A program made the translations under genes and the position numbers. The notes below the pieces were generated by a model. That model did not search any database. It saw nothing but the letters and a program-made list of their open reading frames with translations, and was not told where the DNA came from. A stretch of DNA of 50,883 nt, taken from an uncultured Pseudomonadota bacterium (GTDB lineage: Bacteria; Myxococcota_A; UBA796; SXON01). The stretch spans positions 1 to 50,883 of the forward strand of contig CAIXRH010000171.1 in assembly GCA_903921785.1 (NCBI GenBank). Reading direction: 5' to 3'. Positions within the stretch are counted from its first letter, which is position 1; each line of letters begins with the position of its first letter. Shown here in pieces: positions 26,605 through 34,542 of the stretch.

Positions 26605-28113
26605 GTGTTCTTCTTCGCCGCCCTCCTCGCCTGCGCCTCACACGCGGACCCCGACGAGCCCAAGGCCGAGAAGACCGGCAAGAAGGGGAAGAAGAAGCAC
26701 GGCGCGGAGAGCGCGCTGGTCGAGTGGCCGGCGGTGCCGGCCGATCTCCGCGCGGCGGACGAGGCCTTGATCTCCGGCGAGCTCGCGAAGGTGAAGACCG
26801 CCGCCGCGGCCCGCCCCGTCCCCCAGGTCGGGGGCGCCGCCGCGGGGAACGTCCTCGTGGTCGTGCTCGACACCGTGCGCGCCGACCACCTGGGCATGTA
26901 CGGCTACGACCGGGGCACCACCCCCAACCTCGATCGGTGGGCTGCGGGCGCCCACATCTGGGACAACGCGGAGACCGACGCTCCGTGGACGCTCCCCGCC
27001 CACGCCTCGATGTTCACCGGGAAGACCCAGCGGGAACACGCGGCCAGGAGCCTCGGCAAGGACGACGACCGGAAGGCGGCGCCGCTCGCGGCTTCCTACG
27101 TCACCATCGCGGAGCGACTGCAGGCGGCTGGCTACCGCACGGTGGGCGTTGCGGGGAACCGCGCTTTTCTCCATCCGAGCTTCGGGGTGGCCCAGGGGTT
27201 CGACGCGTGGATCGACGAGCAGCCCCAGGACGACAGCCGGAAGGTGCCCTACACCCCGGCCGATCGCATCGTCCCGATGGCGCTCTCCGCGGTCGCCCAG
27301 GCGGACGAACACCCGCTCTTCCTCTTCGTGAACCTGATGGACGCCCACACGCCCTACAAGGCGCGCGTCGGCTACGTGAAGGAGCCCGACAAGCTCAAGC
27401 GCGCCTCCATCCCGGGGAACAAGGGGTTCCGCAAGGTCGCGGAGAAGCTCTTGAGCGGCGGCGGCCCGGTGGACCCCGCGATCGCCGCGAGCTGGAGCGA
27501 AGCCTACGACGCCGAGCTCCGCTTCGAGGACGAACAACTCGCGAAGCTCCTGGAGGCGACCGCCAGCTACGCGCACGTTTTCGTGCTGGCCGACCACGGG
27601 GAGTTCTTGGGCGAGCACGGCCTCGTGGAGCACGCCAAGGACGTGTACGAGCCGGTCACCCACGTGCCGTTCCTGGCCAAGGACGCCCGCTTCCCGCCTG
27701 GACACGACCCGGCGCTCATACAGAGCCACGACCTCGCGTGGATGGTCCTCGGCGCGGCCGGCCTCGACGATGGCGGCGCCATCCACACCGACGGCCTCGC
27801 GGTGACGGAGCTCACCTACACCCTGAAGAAGGACCTCGACGCCAGCTACGGCAAGCGGTTCGACCGCATCCGTCGTGCGTACCGCATCGGCCCCCAGAAG
27901 CTGATCCTCGGCACGGACGGCACCTCCGAGCTCTACGACCTCACGAAGGACCCCGGCGAGCTCCACGCGATCCTGGGGCTCCCGGACCTGTTCGAAGGTG
28001 TGGCGGAGAAGTGGCTCGCCGCGCACCCGGAGGCGCCGGTCGTCTCCGCGGCGGAGAGCGGGCCGCTGGGGCCGGACGAAGAGGCGCTCAAGGCGCTGGG
28101 GTACGCGGAGTAA
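26605..28113 (+). CDS. Sulfatase-fold lipoprotein with Thr at the nucleophile position
   Basis: A 502-residue alkaline-phosphatase-superfamily protein. GTG 26605 gives MFFFAALLAC (Cys 10), a minimal lipobox, then a Lys-rich linker (KKGKKKHG). The fold begins 'NVLVVVLDTVRADHLGMYGYDRGTTPNLD'. The nucleophile loop reads 'WTLPAHASMFTG': Thr (about 129) stands where sulfatases have the Cys/Ser that becomes formylglycine (C/S-x-P-x-R). Metal ligands follow in 'VLADHGEFLGEHG'. A Thr nucleophile is the rule in phosphoglycerol and phosphoethanolamine transferases, so a phosphotransferase or phosphodiesterase activity is as likely as sulfatase. The C-terminus 'LYDLTKDPGELHAI...EALKALGY' is standard for sulfatases. 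It begins nine bases after pilB. Confidence 0.82.
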   Translation: MFFFAALLACASHADPDEPKAEKTGKKGKKKHGAESALVEWPAVPADLRAADEALISGELAKVKTAAAARPVPQVGGAAAGNVLVVVLDTVRADHLGMYGYDRGTTPNLDRWAAGAHIWDNAETDAPWTLPAHASMFTGKTQREHAARSLGKDDDRKAAPLAASYVTIAERLQAAGYRTVGVAGNRAFLHPSFGVAQGFDAWIDEQPQDDSRKVPYTPADRIVPMALSAVAQADEHPLFLFVNLMDAHTPYKARVGYVKEPDKLKRASIPGNKGFRKVAEKLLSGGGPVDPAIAASWSEAYDAELRFEDEQLAKLLEATASYAHVFVLADHGEFLGEHGLVEHAKDVYEPVTHVPFLAKDARFPPGHDPALIQSHDLAWMVLGAAGLDDGGAIHTDGLAVTELTYTLKKDLDASYGKRFDRIRRAYRIGPQKLILGTDGTSELYDLTKDPGELHAILGLPDLFEGVAEKWLAAHPEAPVVSAAESGPLGPDEEALKALGYAE

Positions 28114-28153
28114 CCCCGGGGCGTCGGCGGCCGCTGCTCACATCCAGCGCGCG

Positions 28154-29392
28154 TCAGCGCCCGACCAGCTCCCGCAAGAGCAGGTCCTTGATGGAGACCG
28201 CGGTCACGTGCGGCAACAGCTCCGCCTCCGCGGCCGACCATTCGAGCATCCGCACCACGACGTGGACGCTCTTGCAGTGGCCGTTCACCACCTCTTCCAA
28301 CGCAAGCGCGCACGCGACGTTCTTGGCGTCGGAGTCGGTGCACATCACCAGATCGAGGTGGGCGTCCTTGGCGATTCCCACGCGGATTCGGGCCCACAAC
28401 GCGCGGTCGAGCATGCTGACCGGCTCGACGTGCAGGCAGCCGGGGTGAGCGTCGCCCCACGCGGCCACGGCGTCGCTCACGTGGAGGTCGTGGCCGAGGC
28501 GGGGATCGACGAGCCAGAGGTGGAGCTCGCCGTGGTCGGCGTGGCGCGCCGCGAGGGCGGTGGCCACGGCGGCGCCGAATTCGCCGTAGCCGGTGATCAC
28601 CACCGCGGCCGGCCCCGCCTTCTTCACGATGCGCGGCGCCTCCACGAGGTCGCGCGCCGCCAGGTCGAAGCCGTCGAAGAGCACCTGACCGGGGAGGCGG
28701 GCGGCGACGATGGGCGCGAGGCGGGCGCGCAGCTCGGCGTCCTCCACGCGGGCGTGCACGCGGAGCTTGTGGCGGCCCGCGATGCGCGCGGCGTGGAGCG
28801 CCGCGGAGAAGTTGGCGATGTCGTCGTCGGTGAGCGCGTAGACCACGCGGGCGCGGTCCACACGGGCGCGCACGAGCGTGTCCCGCTGGCGGACATCGCC
28901 CTCCAGGACGGTGGCGCCGAGGCTGCGGAGGCCCTCGAGGTTGGGGCCGCTGGTGTCGGCGTCGACGACGACGACCTTGTCGCCCTTGCGGAGGTGGTGG
29001 CGGGCGAGCGCTGCGCCGAGGGAGCCGGCGCCGATGAGGATCACGTGGTTGCGCCACCACGGGCGCACGGCGCCGAGCCGGGTGACCCGCTGGACGATCT
29101 CGAGCACGGCGCCCGCGACGATCGCCGGGGCGAGGAACCGGTCGATCCACAAAAGGGTGACCACGATGGACGGAGCTCCGGCGGCGCGGTCGTCGAAGCT
29201 GGTGTCGGCGCTGTCGAAGAACAGCCGGGCGGTCTCGTAGGCGGCGCGGACCGCCGGCAATCCGAGGGCGAGGTGGACCGCGACGCCGCTGATCACGACG
29301 AACGCCAGCGCGCCCGCCACGAACGGGTGCGAACGGAGGACGCCCCGGATCTCCGTGAACACGCCGCGGACGAGCAGGACGATCGACTCCAT
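28154..29392 (-). CDS. RCK/TrkA-N-type NAD-binding membrane protein lacking a K+ selectivity filter
   Basis: A 412-residue protein with two hydrophobic segments (about 23-45 and 83-105), then a TrkA-N Rossmann domain opening 'NHVILIGAGSLGAALARHHLRKGDKVVVVDAD' (about 115-146). A second Rossmann-like half follows ('AAVVITGYGEFGAAVATALAARH' and 'MCTDSDAKNVACALALEEV'). The layout is like a two-helix K+ channel with gating ring, but no T-x-G-Y-G filter occurs between the helices, so it may not conduct. Such proteins may sense NAD(H) or act as regulators. The ATG at 29392 lies just before the first helix; the open frame continues far upstream only as shadow. It faces the next gene divergently (138 bp apart). 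Confidence 0.8.
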   Translation of the reverse strand: MESIVLLVRGVFTEIRGVLRSHPFVAGALAFVVISGVAVHLALGLPAVRAAYETARLFFDSADTSFDDRAAGAPSIVVTLLWIDRFLAPAIVAGAVLEIVQRVTRLGAVRPWWRNHVILIGAGSLGAALARHHLRKGDKVVVVDADTSGPNLEGLRSLGATVLEGDVRQRDTLVRARVDRARVVYALTDDDIANFSAALHAARIAGRHKLRVHARVEDAELRARLAPIVAARLPGQVLFDGFDLAARDLVEAPRIVKKAGPAAVVITGYGEFGAAVATALAARHADHGELHLWLVDPRLGHDLHVSDAVAAWGDAHPGCLHVEPVSMLDRALWARIRVGIAKDAHLDLVMCTDSDAKNVACALALEEVVNGHCKSVHVVVRMLEWSAAEAELLPHVTAVSIKDLLLRELVGR

Positions 29393-29530
29393 CGGCGGGG
29401 TGTATCCGGACGGGCGGGCGCGCGCGGAGGCGCCGCGGCAGCGATCGGAGGGAGGCCGCAGGCCGACCGGAGAGCGCGGTGCCGGGCCCCCGGCCCGGCA
29501 GCCGCCGTGATCGTCGGATAGCCCCCCGCC

Positions 29531-30067
29531 ATGCTCCCGCTCCCGACCCTCTCCGAAGACCTCGCCGCGTTCCGCGCTGCCCTCGGCGCCCTCCCGATCG
29601 ACGAACGCGCCAACGTCATGCACGGGCTCCCCAAGCGTGAGATGCGCAAGCTCTGGGAAGAGGGGCTGCCGCTCAGCCTGGCCGAGATGATCGGCGGCGA
29701 GGGGGAGATCATCCGCCATGAAGGCCAGAACGATCTGCTCCCGGGCTTCGATCGTTTTGAGAAGCACGTCGTCGCCCGAGCGGGGGCGGCTCAGGGGATC
29801 AACGTACAGCGGTTCGCGTGGGTCACTGGGCCGGGGCACTTCACCGTGCGGGCCGAGGGCGAGGAGGTGTGGTTCGACTACACGACGCTCGCCACCTCGG
29901 TCCCCGCCGAGTGGCCGGCGTTGGTGGCCAACGATCGCGGCCTCGGTCGCCTCGTGTACGGGGGGATGATCGACCGGGTGCGCAAGGTCGTGGACGGGAT
30001 GGTGGTGGGCAAGGTCTTCCGGGCGGGCAAGCCGGAAGATCACTACTTCATGCTCGTCCGGCGCTGA
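29531..30067 (+). CDS. Hypothetical cytoplasmic protein
   Basis: A 178-residue soluble protein, no signal or membrane segment. An N-terminal helical part (LSEDLAAFRAALGALPIDERANVMHGLPKREMRKLW) is followed by a mixed alpha/beta domain with 'GHFTVRAEGEEVWFDYTTLATSVP' and an ending 'GKVFRAGKPEDHYFMLVRR'. No family recognised. A GGATAG motif sits 9 nt before the ATG. Its last 20 bp overlap the end of the convergent glycosyltransferase gene. The codon pattern and regular amino-acid composition support a real gene. Confidence 0.7.
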   Translation: MLPLPTLSEDLAAFRAALGALPIDERANVMHGLPKREMRKLWEEGLPLSLAEMIGGEGEIIRHEGQNDLLPGFDRFEKHVVARAGAAQGINVQRFAWVTGPGHFTVRAEGEEVWFDYTTLATSVPAEWPALVANDRGLGRLVYGGMIDRVRKVVDGMVVGKVFRAGKPEDHYFMLVRR

Positions 30068-30782
30068 TCCCGGCGCTGATCCCGGCGCGGGCTGCGTCGC
30101 GCGGCTCCGGCAGCGCCCGCCGCCCTGCCTCGCGCAGGCAGAGCTGGGCCATCCGCACGGCGAACCACACCGCGCGCGGAGAGTCGTGCTGCGAACGCCC
30201 ACCTTCTCGGGCGTGCATCGCCACCGGCACCTCGCGGACCCGCCAACCGGCGCGCACCGCCCGGACCAGCACGTTGGCGTCGGCCACGTCGGGCGGGTAG
30301 TCGGCGGCGAACGATTCGTACACGGCCGGACGCATGGCGCGGAGGCCGCTGGTCACGTCGGTGAGCGGGTGCCCAGCGAGCCAGCTGGCCCAGGCGGCGA
30401 GGCCGCGGTTCGCGGCACGACGGATCGGGGTTACCGGGTAGCCCGCGGCGCCGAGGAAGCGGCTGCCCACGACAAGGTCCGCGTCGTTCAGCGCGCGGAG
30501 GAGCTCGGGGACGGCGGTGGCGGGGTGCTGCCCGTCCGCGTCTACCGTGACGACCCAGGGGGCGTTCTTGGCATGGGCGTGTGCAAAGCCGACGCGGAGC
30601 GCGCGCGCATAGCCGATGTCCGAACGGAGTACGGTCGCGCCGGCGGCGCTGGCCCGCTCCGCCGTGTCGTCCCCCGAGCCGTTCTCCACCACCACGATCT
30701 CCACGCCCGGCACCACGCGGCGCAGCTCCGCGACCACGCCGCCGACGCGCGGTCCTTCGTCACGCGCGGGGAGGATCACCAT
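30048..30782 (-). CDS. Family 2 glycosyltransferase (polyprenyl-phosphate mannosyl/glucosyl transferase-like)
   Basis: A 244-residue GT-A enzyme. It opens 'MVILPARDEGPRVGGVVAEL', 'IVVVENGSGDDT' and reaches the metal-binding DxD in 'VVTVDADGQHP' (about 77-87). 'DLVVGSRFLG' and 'PLTDVTSGLRAM' are typical of the DPM1/DpmA-like group that transfers a hexose from a nucleotide sugar to a polyprenyl phosphate or protein. No transmembrane tail is present. The C-terminus ends in a short repeat AGISAGISAG and overlaps the convergent gene by 20 bp. A TATACT element lies six bases before the ATG, so the transcript may be leaderless. Confidence 0.85.
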   Translation of the reverse strand: MVILPARDEGPRVGGVVAELRRVVPGVEIVVVENGSGDDTAERASAAGATVLRSDIGYARALRVGFAHAHAKNAPWVVTVDADGQHPATAVPELLRALNDADLVVGSRFLGAAGYPVTPIRRAANRGLAAWASWLAGHPLTDVTSGLRAMRPAVYESFAADYPPDVADANVLVRAVRAGWRVREVPVAMHAREGGRSQHDSPRAVWFAVRMAQLCLREAGRRALPEPRDAARAGISAGISAGRA

Positions 30783-30788
30783 GGCGGC

Positions 30789-30794
30789 AGTATA
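30789..30794 (-). promoter_or_regulatory. Candidate -10 element for the glycosyltransferase gene
   Basis: On the minus strand GC-TATACT, the best match to TATAAT in this set, ends six bases before the ATG at 30782. This predicts a leaderless or nearly leaderless mRNA. Confidence 0.45.
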
Positions 30795-30809
30795 GCGCCG
30801 ACCAGGGGC

Positions 30810-31118
30810 CTACTTGCCGTCCAGCTTCTGCTTGAGCTCACCGGAGGTGAACAGCTCCATCATGATGTCGGAGCCGCCCACGAACTCGCCGCGGATGTAG
30901 AGCTGCGGGATCGTCGGCCACTGGCTGTACGCCTTGATGCCCTCGCGCACCTCGCCGTCTTCCAGCACGTTGAAGTGGGCGAACTTGGCGCCACACTGCT
31001 GGAGGATGCCGGTGGCGCGCGCGGAGAACCCGCACTGGGGGAACATCGGCGTGCCCTTCATGAAGAGCACCACGTCGTTGCCCTTGACGAGCTGTTCGAT
31101 CTTTTCCTGAGCGTTCAT
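30810..31118 (-). CDS. grxD: Monothiol glutaredoxin Grx4/GrxD family
   Basis: A 102-residue CGFS-type glutaredoxin that binds a [2Fe-2S] cluster with glutathione and delivers it or senses iron. The active-site motif CGFS is at residues 29-32 after 'MKGTPMFPQ', then 'QWPTIPQLYIRGEFVGGSDIMMEL' with the cis-Pro and GG-D glutathione-binding turn. Full length. The start codon follows TAGGAG, which overlaps the stop codon of the bolA-like gene nine bases upstream, so the two are cotranscribed. Grx4 and BolA form a heterodimer that shares one [2Fe-2S] cluster, a well-known pairing, so the operon supports both assignments. Confidence 0.95.
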   Translation of the reverse strand: MNAQEKIEQLVKGNDVVLFMKGTPMFPQCGFSARATGILQQCGAKFAHFNVLEDGEVREGIKAYSQWPTIPQLYIRGEFVGGSDIMMELFTSGELKQKLDGK

Positions 31119-31127
31119 CGGAGACTC

Positions 31128-31385
31128 CTAGGTGGGCTTGCCGGCCTTCTGCCAGGCATCGGGGGTGAAGGTCTTGAGCTGGAGCGCGTGGATATCCCGC
31201 CCCATCCGCGGGCCGAGCGCCGCGTAGACCGCCTTGTGCTGCGCGACCATGCCCTGGCCGGCGAACTGCGGGGCCATGACCTCGCCGGAGAAGTGTTCTC
31301 CGTCGTTGGCGTCGTCCGAGATGAGGGCGATCGACCCCGGAAGGTGCGCCTCGATGAGCCGCTTGATCTCACTGGCCGCGAACAT
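31128..31385 (-). CDS. BolA/IbaG family protein
   Basis: An 85-residue protein of the BolA family. 'MFAASEIKRLIEAHLPGSIALISDDANDGEHFSGEVMAP' gives the start of the KH-like fold. The C-terminal 'QHKAVYAALGPRMGRDIHALQLKTFTPDAW' is the signature helix-strand with the His ligand region. Its short length is closer to E. coli IbaG/YrbA than to BolA. A perfect GGAGGT (31391-31396) five bases before the ATG fixes the start at 31385 rather than the longer open frame. It is first in the operon with grxD; together they would mature or traffic Fe-S clusters. The divergent plsC starts 125 bp away across a G-quadruplex-type G-tract. Confidence 0.9.
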   Translation of the reverse strand: MFAASEIKRLIEAHLPGSIALISDDANDGEHFSGEVMAPQFAGQGMVAQHKAVYAALGPRMGRDIHALQLKTFTPDAWQKAGKPT

Positions 31386-31418
31386 GCTGGACCTCCGCCC
31401 GGCCCAGGTAATCACCCT

Positions 31419-31437
31419 GGGGAGGGGAGGGGAGGGG
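31419..31437 (+). other. G-quadruplex motif in the bolA-plsC divergent promoter region
   Basis: Four runs of four G separated by single A residues (G at 31419-22, 24-27, 29-32, 34-37), a perfect G4 consensus with one-base loops. It lies between the divergent starts of bolA (31385) and plsC (31510). It is a strong structure on the plus strand and could affect either promoter. Confidence 0.8.
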
Positions 31438-31509
31438 TGTGTGGCCTCGCTTGCCGACGACGTGGGCGGGCTCACGATCCCCGGGGTCGACACGTTATGC
31501 GGGCGCCCC

Positions 31510-32253
31510 ATGTTCGCAGCCTTCTGGGCGATCTTCGGACTGCTCGAGATCATCGTGTGGGGTGCGCTCGTCACCCCGCTGATCGTCCCGTTCATCGTGC
31601 TTCCTCGCGGAAAGCGCGAGCGGTTTTCGGTGCTGGGGGCTCAAGTCTTCGGGTGGCTGTGCACCTACGTCACCCTGATGGGGCGCACCACGATCCTCGG
31701 CCGAGAGAACCTCCCGAAGAAGCGCGGCTACCTGGTGATCAGCAACCACCGCTCCTGGGGGGACGTGGGGCTGCTCATCTGGGTCACAGCGAGCCAAGGC
31801 ATCTCCAAGAAGGAGGTGGCGTACGTGCCGTTCTTCGGCTTCACCGGCTGGGTCTCGGGCGTCATCTTCTTCGATCGGAACAAGAAAGAGTCACGGCAGG
31901 CCGTGGTGACCGAGGCCATCGACATGATGACGAAGGGGGCGAACCTCCACGTCTTCCCCGAGGGCACCCGCACGCGGGACGGCCGGATCAACCCCAAGGT
32001 CTACCTCAAGCTGGTGCAGGCCTGCTGGGAGAACGGGATCGACGTGGTGCCGGCGGCGGTGTGGAACACGGAGCAGGGCGTGCGCGCCCAAGGCATTCAC
32101 GCGCTGCCGTTCCAGAAGTTCGGCGTGGAACTGGCGAAGCCGCTGGATCGTTCCGCGTTCTCGTCGGCGGAGGCCTACGCCGAGGCGTCGTGGGCGAAGG
32201 TGGTGGAGATGGCCACCGCTCACGGGGCGAACGAGCCATTTTATTGGGCTTGA
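31510..32253 (+). CDS. plsC: 1-acyl-sn-glycerol-3-phosphate acyltransferase (PlsC)
   Basis: A 247-residue inner-membrane acyltransferase that makes phosphatidic acid from lysophosphatidic acid. A long N-terminal hydrophobic stretch (about 2-30) contains 'FGLLEIIVWGALVTPLIVPFIVL', then a second segment. The catalytic block NHRSWGD (H-x4-D type) is near residues 79-85. The substrate-binding motif VFPEGTRTRDG is near 148-158. Length is typical. The ATG at 31510 was chosen just before the hydrophobic helix; the open frame extends back to 31234 across the bolA gene, which cannot be real. It is followed by a strong GC hairpin and then the convergent paralog array. Confidence 0.88.
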   Translation: MFAAFWAIFGLLEIIVWGALVTPLIVPFIVLPRGKRERFSVLGAQVFGWLCTYVTLMGRTTILGRENLPKKRGYLVISNHRSWGDVGLLIWVTASQGISKKEVAYVPFFGFTGWVSGVIFFDRNKKESRQAVVTEAIDMMTKGANLHVFPEGTRTRDGRINPKVYLKLVQACWENGIDVVPAAVWNTEQGVRAQGIHALPFQKFGVELAKPLDRSAFSSAEAYAEASWAKVVEMATAHGANEPFYWA

Positions 32254-32263
32254 TCGTGGGACA

Positions 32264-32280
32264 GGGGGGCTTCGCCCCCC
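32264..32280. terminator. GC-rich hairpin between plsC and the convergent lipoprotein array
   Basis: GGGGGGC (32264-32270), TTC loop, GCCCCCC (32274-32280): a 7-bp perfect stem of very high stability in the 99-bp gap between the stop codons of plsC and the minus-strand paralog A. It is probably a bidirectional terminator, although there is no T-run. Confidence 0.55.
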
Positions 32281-32352
32281 CGTAACGCCCCCCCTGACCG
32301 CCGCGGCGCGTCCAGGGTCTGGGCCGGGACCCGCCGGCGGGGCGCTCGTCGC

Positions 32353-34542
32353 CTACCGAACCTGGTATTCTACGTAGAAACCGCCGTTGACGTCGAGGCT
32401 TTGCGCGCCGATGACGACGTCGAGCCAGCCGTCGCTGTCCATGTCGGCGAAGCAGGACGTGGCGCCGGCGTAGGCGGCGCTCTCTCCGTAGAACGTGGCG
32501 TCGGCGTCGGTGTCGGCGTAGGCGCCCGCCGGGACGTCCCAGTAGAGGTAGGTCGCGCCGGAGTAGGGCCCGCCGCCGGAGGTGCCGTTCATGTTGGAGA
32601 TGAGCACGTCCACGGCGCCGTTTCCGTCGATGTCGTTGAGGTCGAGGCCGGAGCCGAAGTAGGTGCTTCCCGCGAAGCTTACGTCAGCCGTGTTGAAGTC
32701 CACGTCGCCGGAGAGGGCGCCGTAGAAGATGCCCACCTCCCCGACGGAGTACGCCCCGACCATGGTGTCGTCCACGCCGTCGCCGTCGGCGTCGCCGAAC
32801 TTGAGCGTGCGGTATTCGCCGAGGTAGCCCGAGGCGGTGGTGCCGAGGATTCGGGCGTCGGCGCTGGCGAGGTCGAGGGAGGCGTCGGGGGGGCCGAGGA
32901 CCACGTAGACCAGGCCGCTGTAGAACGCGCCGCCGGAAGCCCAGGGGGCCGCGATGAGCAGGTCGTTCACGCCGTCGCCGTTGATGTCGCCGTCGCTGCG
33001 CTCCCAGCGCCCGGCGTAGCCGGCGCCGGTGGAGTCGTAGATGAACGAGTCCACATCGTCGAGGTCGTAGTCGCCCTCGAGCGGGCCGTTCCAGACGTAC
33101 GTCAGGCCGGTGCCGCCGTGGTACTGCGCCGAGTAGGCGCCCACGATCCCGTCCGCGATGCCGTCGCCGGTGACGTCGGAGATCTCGGCGCCGTGTCCGG
33201 CGTAGGTGTTCTCGACCGCGGTCAGCGAGACATCGGCGTTCGAGGCCTCGGTGTCGGTGTCCGCGGGTCCGTAGAGGATGAACAGGCCCTCGTTCCCGCC
33301 GTAGGGGGCGCCAAAGCCCACGTCGTCGAGCCCGTCCCCGTTGACGTCGCCGACGCCGATGGAGCGCGCGCCGTAGATCGCGCTCCCATCCCCCTGGAAG
33401 TACGTGGCGGCCGTGGAGAGGTCCACGGCGCCGGAGAGCGGGCCGTGCACGATGACCGCGGCGCTGGCCGAGATCGCGTTGAACAGCAGGTCCTCGTTGC
33501 CGTCTCCGTCGAAGTCGCCGTGGTCCACGTGGCCGGCGGTGGAGACGGCCTCCGAATTCGTGGCGCGGACGTCGGCGTAGGTGAGGTCGTAGGTGCCCTC
33601 GTAGCCGCAGTGCAGGTCCAGGCTGTCGCAGTCCTGATCGAGGCCGTCCCCGCAAACCTCGGGCGCGGCGGTGTACACGGTGTCGTCGCGGTCGTCGCAG
33701 TCGTCGCCGAAGCTACAGACCTCGTCGTAGTGGCCGTCGCCATCTACGTCGAAACCCTCATCGACGGCGCCGTCGCAGTCGTCGTCGATCGTGTTGCAGG
33801 CCTCGGGGGCGCCCGGGTAGGCCGTGGCCTCCGAAGGTCGGCAGTCGTCGCCGGTGAGGACCCAGCCGCTCGGCGGTGCGCAGGTGGTCTGGCTTCCGAG
33901 CGGGCTGCCGTGCCCGTCGCCGTCCGCGTCGGAGTACCAGGTGGTCTCGTAGCCGAGGTCGGCGGTGCCGTCGCAGTCGTCGTCTAGCGCGTTGCAGAGC
34001 TCCGTGGCGCCGGGGTGGATCGCGGCGTCGGAATCGTCGCAATCGCCGCCGGTGACGACGTACCCGGCCGGCGGGGAGCAGGTGGCGACAGCGGTGGTGT
34101 CGTCGCCGTAGGTGTCGCCGTCCGCGTCGGCGAACCAGGTGGTGTCCGCGGCGTCCTTCACGCCGTCGCAGTTGTCATCGACCCCGTTGCAGGTGTCCTC
34201 GGCGCCGGGGTGGATCGAGGCGTCTTTGTCGTCGCAGTCGTCATCGAGGTCGGACCACCCGTTCATCGGGCAGCCCGAGCGCGGGGCCGAGCCGTGGCCG
34301 TGGCCGTCGCCGTCGAGGTCGGGCCAGGTGTCGATCTTCACGCCCTCGTCGACCTGACCGTCGCAGTTGTCATCGACCTCGTTGCAGAGCTCGGGCGCGT
34401 CGAGGTGGATGGCGGGGTCATCCGGGGCGCAGTCGTGGGGATCGGCGGTGCCGTCGCCGTCGGCGTCGGGGATGGAGTCGGCGGCCGAGCCGCAGCCCGC
34501 CAGGACGAGCGTGAACAAGGCGGTGCGAATCGGCCTCACCAT
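32353..34542 (-). CDS. Paralog A: MopE-repeat / FG-GAP propeller lipoprotein
   Basis: A 729-residue lipoprotein. MVRPIRTALFTLVLAGC places Cys 17 at the lipobox. Five MopE-type metal-binding units (about 22-315) each contain a DC-x6-HPGA-x-E-x-CN core and DADGDGYGD-type loops. They are followed by seven FG-GAP repeats (about 320-729), a full beta-propeller. Its start codon overlaps the stop of paralog B (shared ATGGTGA), so it is last in a polycistronic array and probably translated by coupling. Its stalk is nearly the same as in B, but its propeller is quite different. Likely outer-membrane or surface anchored; ligand unknown. Confidence 0.9.
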   Translation of the reverse strand: MVRPIRTALFTLVLAGCGSAADSIPDADGDGTADPHDCAPDDPAIHLDAPELCNEVDDNCDGQVDEGVKIDTWPDLDGDGHGHGSAPRSGCPMNGWSDLDDDCDDKDASIHPGAEDTCNGVDDNCDGVKDAADTTWFADADGDTYGDDTTAVATCSPPAGYVVTGGDCDDSDAAIHPGATELCNALDDDCDGTADLGYETTWYSDADGDGHGSPLGSQTTCAPPSGWVLTGDDCRPSEATAYPGAPEACNTIDDDCDGAVDEGFDVDGDGHYDEVCSFGDDCDDRDDTVYTAAPEVCGDGLDQDCDSLDLHCGYEGTYDLTYADVRATNSEAVSTAGHVDHGDFDGDGNEDLLFNAISASAAVIVHGPLSGAVDLSTAATYFQGDGSAIYGARSIGVGDVNGDGLDDVGFGAPYGGNEGLFILYGPADTDTEASNADVSLTAVENTYAGHGAEISDVTGDGIADGIVGAYSAQYHGGTGLTYVWNGPLEGDYDLDDVDSFIYDSTGAGYAGRWERSDGDINGDGVNDLLIAAPWASGGAFYSGLVYVVLGPPDASLDLASADARILGTTASGYLGEYRTLKFGDADGDGVDDTMVGAYSVGEVGIFYGALSGDVDFNTADVSFAGSTYFGSGLDLNDIDGNGAVDVLISNMNGTSGGGPYSGATYLYWDVPAGAYADTDADATFYGESAAYAGATSCFADMDSDGWLDVVIGAQSLDVNGGFYVEYQVR

